Below, piece by piece: positions 36,041 through 47,025 of a DNA stretch of 64,000 nucleotides (its first letter is position 1; every line of letters begins with the position of its first letter). Under the pieces are notes generated by a model that saw nothing but the letters and a program-made list of their open reading frames with translations, was not told the origin of the DNA and did no database searches. The position numbers and the translations under genes are program-made. Source of the stretch: Acestrorhynchus altus (lineage: Eukaryota > Chordata > Actinopteri > Characiformes > Acestrorhynchidae); NCBI GenBank assembly GCA_034509495.1, contig CM067520.1:23742803-23806802 (forward strand). Direction: 5' to 3'.

Positions 36041-36350
36041 ACACACTCCCACAGACGTCCACGGACGTGTACAGACTCCCACAGACGTCCACGGACGTGT
36101 ACAGACTCCCACAGACGTCCACAGACGTGTACAGACTCCCACGGACGTGTACACACTTCTATACACTTCCCCACACGTCTACAGTCTTCCACGCACTTCC
36201 ACAGACGTCTACAAACCTCCACAGACGTCTACAGACTTCCACACACTTCCACAGGCGTCTACAGACGTCTACACACGTCTGTAAACTTCCCGACACGTCT
36301 ACAGGTTTCTACAGACGTCCCCACACTTCCACACACTTCTACGGACGTCT
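36041..36350. repeat. Decanucleotide minisatellite, about 31 units in perfect 10-bp register
   Basis: Unit consensus ACAGACGTCC or ACAGACGTCT (plus strand), sense GGACGTCTGT for the GTPase gene. Units vary in sequence ('acacacttcc', 'acggacgtgt', 'acagactccc') but every unit is exactly 10 bp over 310 bp, with no indel. A 30-bp higher-order unit repeats three times at 36051-36140. It begins 24 bp upstream of the GTPase start codon, so it lies in its 5' UTR or core promoter. Open frames on both strands across it are repeat artefacts. Confidence 0.95.
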
Positions 36351-36510
36351 ACAGACCCGATTCAAAGAGGAAAGCTGCGGTCTCTTTCGGAAAGTTTGAA
36401 TTGACCCGGTCTGCGGGACAACGCCAGCCACGTCAACCGGTACCCGCAAAGGCATTCGGGAAATGTAGTTTTATAAACAGCAACACTGAAATCTGATTGG
36501 ACAACAAGAG
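36351..36510 (-). promoter_or_regulatory. Putative GTPase-gene promoter: ZNF143-like and CCAAT motifs
   Basis: On the minus strand, AACTACATTTCCCGAATGC (36452-36470) resembles the ZNF143/Staf site ACTACAATTCCCAGNATGC. A CCAAT box (ATTGG on plus) lies at 36496-36500. Both are upstream of the minisatellite in transcript sense, as expected for proximal promoter elements. No TATA box was found. Confidence 0.5.
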
Positions 36511-37340
36511 ACTCCGCCCCTTCATCCAAATCCATCCAGAACTGGATTCACAGTTTCATTAACATGAAAAAAATATTGATTCTGGATATTTGTGTTCATT
36601 TGAGATGTAAATGTAAAAAATGTAAATGAAATTGAGATGATTTTCACAGTTTTAATTCAAATTTACTTACAATTTTTTTTTCATTTAACCAAATTTATAT
36701 ATTTGCATGCACTTGACTGCACCTACATTTTTTACTACTTTTTTTTATTTGCCCATAACGACTAAAAAACATATTTCATATCAGAAATCCTGTTGGAAAT
36801 TGATCATGCTGACATTTAAACTGGGATTTAACTCACTTTTCAACATAGCTTTTAGATGTTTTCCAAGCTTGATCTGTCACTGACGGTGTCAAATCATGAC
36901 TCAGTGAGACCATCAAGTTTAGAAAGGGTTACAGAGGATAAGTCTTGTTTGTTTTATGTGTATCATGACTGTAGGTTTCTCTGATGCTGAGTTATGAAGC
37001 CTAGTAAAGTGCGGCCCTCAGGGTGTACAGGTTATAGAGCCCATGACCTACATTTTCACCCGTGACGTCTGTCCGAACTTGTGTTAAAATCTACTTTTAC
37101 AACCTGTTTATCCCTTTGAATGATATATGTAAATGATCTATCACCTGATTGGATAATGCTATGCTCCACATTATTCCTACAAATAAACAATAATGAAAGA
37201 TTTTCAGGAGCACGTACTGTTCAGTATATCTTTAGTCAGCAATAATCTGATTTCTCACTGTAATATAGTCTCATCTATATATCATCTGTATGTACTAACA
37301 TTAATATATCTGATATATCATGTTTTCGCCTTTATCATTC
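36511..37340. other. Intergenic spacer, AT-rich
   Basis: AT-rich unique-looking sequence between the GTPase promoter and a family T repeat. A stretch near 36880-37080 ('ttatgaagcctag', 'ggttacagagg') recurs in similar form near 42540-42880 and 43980-44060, so part is an old interspersed repeat. No gene recognised. Confidence 0.5.
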
Positions 37341-37344
37341 CTCT

Positions 37345-37825
37345 TTTTTGAGGAAAGGAAGAATGGGACATCTGTTCATTCAGGTCTTCTGAAAGCAAGA
37401 GTATTAACAAGAGTGTATCATGCTTTTGATGGAGTAACTGGTCTTGTAACTGTGTCTACTGTCCACAAAAGATCATCTACATTTTTGAGCATTGTTGTGA
37501 GGATTTAATGGCATTCAGTGAGCTCATCCTCAGGTCCCCAAGTCATCCCAAAACTACTGGATGGAGAACCATCATTTCAGAGAACAGTGTCCCACTGCTC
37601 CACACCTCAATACTGGGGACTTTACAGCTCTAGCCCACACCTGGCATTAGACATGGTTCCAAAAGTTTCATGTTTATCTACTCCAGAGTCCCATTTTATT
37701 GGCAGTATTGTCTTTTACAGGGACTAGACAAACTGCGTGCATCTGCAATGTGTGACGCTCACAGCAATGGATGCAACGGACACAGCAATGGAGGCAACTT
37801 TTGGACATACAGTGTAGTCAAAAGA
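37345..37825. mobile_element. Diverged family T element
   Basis: Carries 'ggagtaactggtcttgta', 'tttttgagcattgttgtgag', 'gagaacagtgtcccactg' and 'gcccacacctggcatta', and ends with 'ttttggacatacagtgta', the family's right terminus. The left terminus is decayed. It lies between the GTPase gene and the ypel3 3' UTR. Confidence 0.75.
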
Positions 37826-37903
37826 ACCTTCACTTCAGGTATGTGCAGTATTTGCGTGTATGTCCATGAACAGAGAACCTGAGAAAAGTAAATTGAATCA
37901 AAG

Positions 37904-37909
37904 TTTATT
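37904..37909 (-). terminator. ypel3: Polyadenylation signal for ypel3
   Basis: TTTATT on plus (AATAAA in sense), about 1 kb beyond the ypel3 stop. The stretch 37910-38910 would be the 3' UTR. It contains an (AT)n run at 38753-38822 close to the stop codon. Confidence 0.5.
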
Positions 37910-38752
37910 CATCACATAATTTAATGTACAGACAAGATTAATAACAAACTTTACTGATTTAGCATTTGAAGGCGTGCTACTCAATCACAAAAGCATTTAC
38001 CATAGTGTTTCCTCTAACGATCATAAATGTGTCTCTGTACATGCTGCTCAAATGTTAGACAATGACAATATTTACATTTCTCAGACAAACAAAGAAAAAA
38101 GACAGACAAGAGTGACAGTCCCAATTACAATCAATCACTTTCAAAAGCTGATGTGTCTCAAGACCAGTCGAATGGTACAAAGCTACTGTGTTCGCACTGA
38201 TCACTTAAAAATGCAGCCATCGTTTGGTGGGTTTTGTTTGTAACCTATTAAACGCAAAGGACTGAAGTTGAAAAGGAAATGAAGATCCACCTTTCTCACG
38301 TCTAAAAGCCAACCAACCAACAAACAAAAATTCACATATATAAACACACATATTGCACATAGTCTCTCAATCCACTCCACACAGAAATAAAAACAGATAC
38401 CTCTAGTGGTAAACACCACAAAACGTAAAGATACTTGAGTAAAATACACTTCCTCTGAAATAATCACGCTCTTACTACCTCGTTCTTTCAAACCTAAATA
38501 AAAGGGAAACAGTCACTGGATCCCTTTTTCCAGCCATGTGAACTGCACCTACTGGGCTGGGAAATGAGAACTTGTGGATGAATTCCCATCAAAGTGTTGT
38601 GATTTTGAGATTAAGTGGCTGCAAACAATCACAATTTCTCATATCAATATGTGTATAGCATCACTTATGGGTTTCCAAGAGTTTCCTCCTAAATGTAAAA
38701 CTGATGCATTACGATATCAAAGAGGGAAAAAGGTGCTCAATAGTAATGTAGA

Positions 38753-38822
<70 letters not shown>
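38753..38822. repeat. (AT)n microsatellite in the ypel3 3' UTR
   Basis: About 70 bp of pure AT/TA repeat, 89 bp past the ypel3 stop codon in transcript sense. The repeat can form a self-complementary hairpin. The Ile-Tyr repeat frame through it is not protein. Confidence 0.95.
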
Positions 38823-38827
<5 letters not shown>

Positions 38828-38910
38828 TACATATACGTATAAAAGGCGTAGCATGCTATTCTTGGCAAAGCTGTACGCTGTGGACAGTTAGGTGGCAAAC
38901 AGTGAAGGCT

Positions 38911-39398
38911 TCAGTCCCAGCCATTGTCTTTGATCATGTGGGAGAGTTCGATTATGTACTTTCCCTCCTTATACTTCTGACTCAACTCAAATGCCTGCTC
39001 CTGCAGAGAGACAGAACATAAACACAGAAAGTGTTAAAGAAAAACTTCACAGAAAATCAAACTTCTCTCTCAGCAGGAAAAAGGGTCAACCAAACCAGAT
39101 TGGGGCGTTTCCTGATAATGATTAATCTTGGCAATTAACAAACAGCTCTAAGAACACCAGGTTTACAAGAATTTCTCAAAATACTTCTTCATTTCTGTAA
39201 TTATGAACGAGTTTTAAACTGTTTGTTGACTCCGCCTCCTCTCTGGAAATGCACAGCAAGTCGCAGAATGAGCCACCAATTTGCATACATCTTGGTGGCG
39301 CGGTCATCCGGTAATGACATATTTGTAGACTGAGGCAGTGACATAATAGATGTGGGCAGTGCTAAGAATAATAATAATTTATTATTAATAAATAATTT

Positions 39399-39433
<35 letters not shown>

Positions 39434-40861
39434 AGAATAATGTGGTCATGCTCGTCTCTGACCACCTCTGAATGTGGATTGAGTAATAGGATTTCAATGC
39501 ATCCATGAATCACACTGTACCCCATTCACACCTGTACTTTGATCAAATCACAGAGGAGGTATGTTAATGCCAGGTGTGAATGGGGCTTATTATATGCAGC
39601 ATTAGGCATATTCATAGAATCAAATTCATAGATTGAGAAGAGGCGGTAAACTGTATCGAAGCATATTTTGATATGGGTCTTCCAGTCTACAGGAAATTCC
39701 CATCAGAATTGGATTTTGTAATATGATATTTGTTTAATATCACTCTACTGCCTCTTTTCATGCACTATTTATCTATATTCTAATAGTCTCTATATTATAT
39801 ATTCTTTTATATTTCTATAGTGTTTTTCTTTACTAAATTATTATCCCATCTTTCTACACTTTTCTGTAGTGTATTGATGTTGCTGCTGGAACCTTTATTT
39901 CCTTGCAGGAACCCTCCCAAGGGATCAATAAAATTTTAATGTAATGTTATCTAATAAATTCTCTTGGTCTTCCAAGAGGTTGAACTCCACAGTTCCCATG
40001 GACTTTCATCTGGCTATAGTTTTATAGGTTATGTTGAGTTTTGGAAGCATTGATTACTTTTATTCAGATCTTTGGAACATGGCTTAGAGGTTCCTTAGAT
40101 GCTCAGTATTAATATAAGGTTTGAAGAGTCAAAGAACTTATAAAGCATGGAAATTTGGAGGACCGTTCCCAATCGCTGGCGACATGGCTTGGGCCTGATC
40201 TGCTAATTAAGGTCTGATCTTGTCACTTTTGCACAGGCTACATTTTTTAAATAACTGTGTTTAAGGACAAAACGTGTCATCTGGTCAATGTTGCCCTCTC
40301 TCACATACAAGTGTTTACTGCTTCTCATGAGCCAGGAATGTGTTTGGGGGTGTGCTGTGTGCTTACATATTTCCAGCCCAATGTAGTATGGCAGTTCTCA
40401 CAGTAAATGTCAGCCACAGCATGAAGGCCAGTCAGTAACAGCCTCTCCTCAGCTGGACCACAGCCCACATTTACCCTGAAATCAGAAAAGTGCATAATTC
40501 AAAAATACATTCCAACACCTCAGCCCTAAGAGGCAGATAATCATGATTCTGAAGTTTGGAGATGATCAGATACTCACACAGAGTTGAACAGATAGGCACG
40601 TCCCTGGCTACCTTGAAAAGACTGCAAATCACAAGGAAAGACACACATGGAATACAGTTCAAACCTTTATGCACAGCCTCTCACAACTATGAACAAAGCT
40701 TCATAAGCTCCAAGCACATATTAATTCGTGAACTTCACCTTGGAGATGAGGTCATCATGGTTGGCCAGGTGTGCACGACAGTGGACACAGCTGTAACGTC
40801 GGTGGCAGGAGTCCAGGTATGCCTGGAAGGTTTTAGTTTTGGCCTTAGTCAGTTTCACCAT
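38911..40861 (-). CDS. ypel3: Yippee-like zinc-binding protein 3, four coding exons
   Basis: Small, extremely conserved nuclear/centrosomal protein; the family is linked to growth suppression and senescence. Exons: 40861-40739, 40621-40578, 40475-40367, 39000-38911; 121 residues plus TGA (human is 119 as I recall). N-terminus MVKLTKAKTKTFQAYLDSCH fits the fish ypel3 type better than YPEL1, 2 or 4. Visible zinc-binding cysteine pairs: CVHC (residues about 26-29) and CENC (about 80-83), within the Yippee fold. C-terminus HMIKDNGWD is the family signature. The ATG exon begins at an acceptor only two bases before the ATG (CCATGG), so the 5' UTR is in an upstream exon. Relative to my memory of zebrafish ypel3 there is a two-residue insertion (TK) in the N-terminal basic segment. 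Confidence 0.97.
39200..39610. mobile_element. Interspersed element shared with 58320-58565
   Basis: Blocks 'cgtctctgaccacctctgaa', 'cacctgtactttg' and 'ttaatgccaggtgtg' occur here and near 58410-58550. An (ATT)n/(TAA)n tract is inserted at about 39366-39430. In the last ypel3 intron. Non-autonomous, class not assigned. Confidence 0.6.
39880..39950 (+). mobile_element. LINE-type 3' tail fragment
   Basis: 'cctcccaagggatcaataaa' is the 3' end commonly seen in fish non-LTR elements. The reverse complement is visible at about 59335-59400 ('aactttattgatcccttgga'). Only the tail remains. Confidence 0.45.
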
Positions 40862-41004
40862 GGCTGTAAAAAAGATAAAAAAAGTCCACAGATCATATTG
40901 TAATCAGAAGGTCAAGGAAATGGTCAGGAACTAGATGATTCTGCCAGATCATTTTAGCCAAGTAATTTCAAACTTGAAATCTGAATATCCACTCACTGAC
41001 CAAA

Positions 41005-41450
41005 AAAAAAAAAAAAAAAAAAAAAAAACGCACTAAGAACGAGGTTTTGGAACGAACTGAATCTTTCCGTGTGACTGTAATGACACATGTAAGTGATTGC
41101 AATATTAGAGTGAAAGGATAAGTTTATTGGGAAAAACTGCACAACTGAAAGGAAGCTCTAGTACCCTATTGGTTCTCTAGCCTGGATATAAGATGAGAAA
41201 CGGTTGGGCATGGAGGTGTACCAGTACCGTATGACCTCCTATAGCACATTCAGCAACAGCTGGTCCCATAAATGCTCAATTGGCAATAAACCTGGTGACC
41301 AGACAGGCAAAAGACATGTTTGAATCTGGTAGAGACATTCCTGGGAAACCCATGCTCTTGTATGGGTGCATTATCCTGCCTTGAGAGGCAACACATGGTC
41401 ACAGGGTGTCCTGCACATATCGCTGAGCTGATAGTGTCCCTCATATCACT
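41005..41450 (-). mobile_element. Tc1-like transposase remnant and poly(A) run
   Basis: On the minus strand at about 41250-41400 frames give RQDNAP and, after a frame change, SPGLLPIEHLWDQL, the DDE-core signatures of Tc1-type transposases. The element is frameshifted and truncated. A poly(A) run lies at about 41003-41028. It lies in the ypel3 5' intron, same orientation as the gene. Confidence 0.7.
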
Positions 41451-43304
41451 ACTGTGAGTGATGAACTCTCACTCCACAGCAAAGGCAGATTTGAAGTGCT
41501 TGCCACAAGGCTTTCACACTCAAACCGGAAAGTCATCGGATTCAAAACAGAACCTGGAAAAAAACAATACAGTTCTGGATGGCAGCAGTCTGGGTTTCTC
41601 ATTCACAACAACAGTGTAAACAAAAGAAATGGTGGCTTGGTCAGAATGGCCTAGATCAGGAGTGTCAAACCGGGTCAGAAATGGTCCTGCTGGTTTCAGC
41701 CAATCTTCAAAAACCCAATCACATGAGCTTCTGTGTGGTTGGAATGAAAACCTGCAGCCACGCCGGCCCCTTTCGACACCACTGTCCTAGATGGTGGGTA
41801 ATTTGTCAAAATGACCACCCTACTTCTCTCAGTCCAACGATGCACCCCCTCTCAATGTCTTCCTTCACCAAGAGGTACACTATGTACACTATTTAATGCC
41901 CTCTTGTGCCAAGAGCCAGTGTCTAATCAGACCATACCTGTAATCATTTACATATCTGCCTGAGACACAACTGGATAGACTTTTGTGTGCATTTTTCTGG
42001 TTTAATTATAAAATTTAAAATGCACAAATGACCAGTGATGGAACCCAATTCTGTCTACAAGGGTACTTATGAAAATATTACACAACCTGTGAACATGTGT
42101 AACAACTGGTTATGAGGAACAGGTTTGACTCTTTGTGGTCATCTACAGTCACCAGTGTGGCTTTGGAAAACAAACACTGGGCTTAATCTGTCCCAATGAC
42201 CAATAATATTATATATAACCTACAGCTTATGATAAATAATGATGTTTATTTAATATTCAAATTCATGCTATAACAGAGGGCCTTCTATTGCATCCATGTC
42301 TGCAGGGGGCAACCGTCCGACCCGATGGCTCTGCTTTAGCCCCTCCCTGACTGCAACCGGCTACTCAAGAAGCAATAAGCCAAGTAACTGGGTCAGTGTC
42401 GTCACTGGCCCTGCCTGCTCTTGCTGATCAGTCAGAGTCTGAATGCAGGTTGATCATGTGCACCTGGACAGAGCAGTAAACATGCACTAGAAGCTGCTTG
42501 TGGTCTCCATCATGAGACCACCACCATTCACCATGGTTACACAGGGTTAGTCTTGTTTGTTATGACCCGGAGAAGGTTACTCTGATCCTGAGTGTTTAAA
42601 GTGTCACAAACAGGCCTAGAATCCAGTGTGGCACAGTGGTCAGCCTCATTTCGGCTCCATTTCCCGGTTCGATGATATACCAGGAAAAGGGAAAACATCC
42701 AGCTGACCTACTTTGCTTGGCTGCTTCCACTGTAGCCAGCTGATCCATATAGGGCACATGAAGAGTGAGGAGTAGAGATTTACCTCCAAACTTACTATAA
42801 ACCTGAGCCATGCTGAGATAAAGGCATTTGACACAGAGATTATGCTCAGAACAGGGATTATTAGGCTTTATGGATGCAGTTATGGTGAGGTCTATCTGTT
42901 TTTTGTGAGCTTGGCTTTATTATTTGGGCCTTTATGGCAGTGCCACTGCTGTGGTGGCGAATCCTGATCCAGAAGCGTAAATCCTGCCCCGGGTTTTCGT
43001 TTTAACCACTAGGGGCGCCGTGTCGGCGCATGCAATTGGAGCGAAAACCCGGAGCGCAATTCATACGTTCCGGAGCGGGATTTGGTTTCTCAAAAGAATA
43101 GAGTTAGTCTTATTAATCGACCTATTCTCAAAAAACTGAGGGGAATCCCGGTCCAGCACGTATAAATCCGCCCGCAGCTTTGTTCCGACCCGGGGGAGAA
43201 AGCCCAGAGTGGACTTTTTACTTTCTGGACCCGGATTTCCCAGCTTTAAGCATAAAAACAGTGGCGCCGCGACCGCCAGCGGCTGTCCAGCTCGAATAAC
43301 TCAC
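41451..43304 (-). other. Rest of the ypel3 5' intron
   Basis: No exon recognised. It holds old interspersed fragments around 41640-41790 ('ggagtgtcaaaccgggtcag') and 42440-42900. From about 42950 the base composition shifts to GC- and CpG-rich, marking entry to the promoter island. Confidence 0.5.
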
Positions 43305-43720
43305 CGAAATGCGGCTGTAACGGTTCCCACGCGCAGAATTACACGCTTATCTCCAGCTGGAAGCTGAAAGGCATCAGAAACTGGAGGAGAAGAGCTCAGT
43401 GACCCGGAGCGGCGTGGAGACCAGCGCTCAGCCAAACCAAACAAACCGGCCGCCTTCCCCGCTCCCTGCTCCGCGTCTTCAGTGCGCTGACATCCGCCGT
43501 GTTCGATAGAAAAGAGACAAAGCACGTCAGACCCGCCGAATCCGCGCGGAAAAGTCGGTCGGAACGACAAAATCTCCGCCGCTGCGTTTGTTTACCGCGT
43601 CCTCGCTGAAGCGCTCTCACTGACGTCACAGCGGGCAAAAAAGAAAACAAACCAGCGACGGCCAATCAGAGGCCAGAACGGGAGGACAGGAATATGGGTC
43701 AGCCAATCAAATGCGGTCTT
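43305..43720 (-). promoter_or_regulatory. ypel3: ypel3 promoter island and probable 5' noncoding exon
   Basis: A CpG-rich block. A donor site reads GCATTTCG then GTGAGTT on the minus strand, placing an exon end at 43305; the coding exon has an acceptor two bases before its ATG, so the pieces fit. A perfect CRE palindrome TGACGTCA lies at 43621-43628, and CCAAT boxes (plus-strand CCAAT) at about 43662 and 43704. The transcription start is inferred at roughly 43570-43620. If the mRNA starts upstream of 43570, an upstream ATG opens a frame that overlaps the ypel3 start. Confidence 0.6.
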
Positions 43721-44610
43721 TTACTTCTATATCAACATTCGTTAAACAAGAAGGGGGAGCTACAATTATCGACACTCAATATGAGCACTCAGCCCTTGCT
43801 TTGCATTTTCATTTATAACCCAATATCTGCATGAGTGATGTCATGGGCCCCACCCCCTCACTGATCAGTCAGAGTCTGCATGCAGGTTAAGCATGTACAC
43901 ATGGACAGAGTAGAGATTTCTGAGCTAGATTACTCACTGATAATTCATCACTGAATCTGATAATGAATTTAATATTGTCGGTCTTTTTAAATTTATGATA
44001 TGTGTATCATGGCTGCAGAGTTATGAAGCCTAGAAAACAGCAAGGGTTAACAGAGGCTCTCTGGTGGGTCTTCTGCCATTCTTTGCTGTGCTTGGTATGA
44101 AGTGTTTGGTGAAACAGCCTCATCATCTTCATTTGCATTTGATTGGCCATTATACCGGGATGCTATAAATGTTGTCTTTGTTTTTGAAGGCAGGATTACC
44201 AGACTGGATTATGTACTCTATGCAATGTGAGAATTAGGTAATAAAGAAATGACATTTGCTAACATGCTTGGAGTGTTGGCAGTAGAGCCTGTTTTTCTTC
44301 CTGGCTCCAGTCCTGGACGCCCACTAGTGTTTTCTCTACACCTGAGCAGCAGATAATCAGGCCCTTCATGAGCTGAAGGTAAGTTACAACAGGGAAAATA
44401 TCATGCAGGTGCATTACATGAGCAAATTAATGGAAATAAGTAGGATTTACAAATGTGCTCAGAGGTTTATAGCCACCTGTTGCAGCTATTAATATTCAGG
44501 ACTGTGTTTCAGCTTCTACTCTCTGGGAGGGGTTTACACTACATGGTCGAGCATTGCTGTTGGGATTTGATTGCATTCAGCCTAAAGACCATTACTGCTT
44601 AGATAAACTC

Positions 44611-44658
<48 letters not shown>

Positions 44659-47025
44659 CTGTCAATTGAAGAAACTCAAAATTGGTCAGACATACATTTG
44701 AATAACCAGACAGTGGAAAATCCTAGATAGTTCTGCAGTTATTTGATTATCCAAGTGACCATGTAAACTGCATACTCCAATTTCTTAGAATCGGGTTAAC
44801 TATTAGAAATCTGATTAAGTAGTGGATGGATTTTAGCTCAGTAATCAGTTTCTTAGTGCATGTTTACTCTTATTCTGATTTCTTTCAGGTTGGTCAGTGT
44901 GTGCATGCACACCTCCTCCAGACAAACTGCAGCTGTCCCTGATCAGGGGACGAGCATCCAGCATGATACTGCAGGTGACGCCATGACTCCACCTTCCTTC
45001 CACTTCATTCAAATCCTTCTGTGAGATTAGTGACTGTTTGCAAAGTAAAAATCTGATTTTTGCCTGACTCATGTAAACCGATTATGATCAGATTATTGTC
45101 TTTACATGCACTCAATAATCAGATCTGAATCAGATTTCTGCAGTTATCTGTTCATTCAAACAGCATACTTCATTTATTTTAGATCACATTAAGGTCTAGA
45201 AATCTGATTAAGAAATCTGATACAGAGAGCTGGACTTTAGCTCAGTAATCCAGTTTCTTGGCACATGTCTAGTCTTTAACCAGAGTTCTCTAGGATTGCT
45301 CAGTCCTACACTTGTGTTTCAAAGACACAATGATACCAGAAATGAACAGTATTTAACGCACTACATGAGGCAAAATAAATCAAAGTAAAAAAAAATGAAA
45401 AGAAAATATTTCATCTTCTGATGATTTATGTTCATACTGTGGTACTCAATGTGTAAAAAAGCTGCATTGTCAGGTTTTACATAACGTTTATGAGGGATTT
45501 AAAAACATATAACCTAATCTCCCCTAAACCTAAACCTATAATCTCCCCTGGGGCCTCTACGATAGGAGAGCACTGGATACAGCTCATCTTGGCCTTGAAC
45601 TAATACTTAAGGGCATCCAAAGAGAGCCAAATATGGTGGCCATTTGGAAATAACCATATCTCCTGACGTCAACCCCCCCCCCCCCCCCCTTCTGAATTCT
45701 GTTGGTATTTTGCAGGCTGTGAGAATACTTGGAAGACGAAGAGAATGCTCTCCAGTTAAGAAGAAGACTACTTTTCTCCAACTTCGGTCCTCAGCCTTGA
45801 TTACTGCCACATTTAATTTCTGAGTCTGTTTATATTTAATTAAAATTTATAACTAGAATCATAGCCTCAATCATAACCATAGGTTTTTTAGCATTACATT
45901 GATACAGTTACCTGGTAACGTCATTTACACAACATCTTATTCTGTGAGATTATCGGCTGGTTTCCAAACGGAAACCCAGTGTTTGCCCTGTACCTGATCA
46001 GCAGATCGTCAGAGCTGAAGACGGTATAACACTTGAAATATGTGCAGGGCAGGTGCACTACATGACCAGAATTTGGAAACAATTAACTGAAAAACATTTT
46101 GAATACTGTGAAAAAGTTTTTGTTTTCAATTATTTCATAAAAATAATTTAACGAATATATTTTATATTCATTACATCATTTAAAGTGATACATTTCTAGC
46201 TGTTTTGTTTTAACATTGATACTGTGATTAGTAATATTTTCAAATTTGAATATTTGAATGTTCCAATTCATTGAGATTCTGGATTTGTGGTTTCCATGAG
46301 CTATAAGCCAAACTGATCAACAGTAAAACAGATAAAAGGCTTGAAATGTCACTTTATGTCTAAAGAATATAAAATAGGACCATTTATCTTTCTGAATGAA
46401 ATTATGATGAAAAATTCACATTTTTTTGAGATGCACTAGTAGATACTCGAGTGCAGAATCATCCCAAACGATTCTGAAGGCAGCTCTGCCTCTGAGGAAG
46501 AACAAATGAAACCCAAATTAAACCAAAATATTGGATAGAAGCTGTGAAATACTGCCATTATAAACCAGCTACTTAGTTGTCCCAGACAGATTTCTGAGAT
46601 CAACACCATATTAAAAGAACTGCTTTACAAACAACAAAATCTCCAACTGAATCGCACACCTGTCATCCACATATAAAGGTCTGAGGAGCAGATGCATGTT
46701 TCTAAAGCTCGGCCTATTTAACTGCCTATTTTGTGAACCAATTACATTTGTTCTGCCTCAGAGGCAGCACTGCCTCCAGAACCGTTTTGAGTAGTGATTT
46801 TGCACTCGAGCCATATACACACCTCTTCCAACATTTCTTCTCTAATCACAGCTATTAAATATTGAGAAGTCAGCTTTCTGCAATAACAGCCTCTACACTT
46901 CTGGGAAGGTTTTAATCTAAATGTTGGAAAGTCCATGTGTACAGAAAAGTTACATAATAAAAGTTAATATGTCATAAATGAACAGTTATTGGTCATGTGT
47001 GTTTATGTCAATCACATCATGCCAT
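43721..47025. other. Intergenic spacer between ypel3 and gdpd3
   Basis: No gene recognised. It contains a family T fragment at 44538-44595 and (AAT)n at 44610-44658. Two related copies of a block ('agaaatctgattaag', 'gctcagtaatc', 'agtttcttag/ggcaca') lie at 44690-44870 and 45150-45270. A poly(C) run is at 45667-45688. An inverted pair around 46440-46500 and 46745-46810 ('gcctctgaggaagaac', 'gttctgcctcagaggcag') bounds about 370 bp, probably another non-autonomous element. The gdpd3 3' UTR must end near the right side. Confidence 0.5.

Noticed and set aside
35883..36399. Open frames of 110-133 codons on plus and 90 on minus across the 10-bp array
   Set aside because: All arise from the decanucleotide repeat; similar frames occur on both strands, as expected from repeats and not from a gene.
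43396..43665. 89-codon minus frame as an independent protein gene near ypel3
   Set aside because: It lies in the promoter/5' exon island and is Arg/Ser/Gly-rich as expected from GC content; no family similarity.
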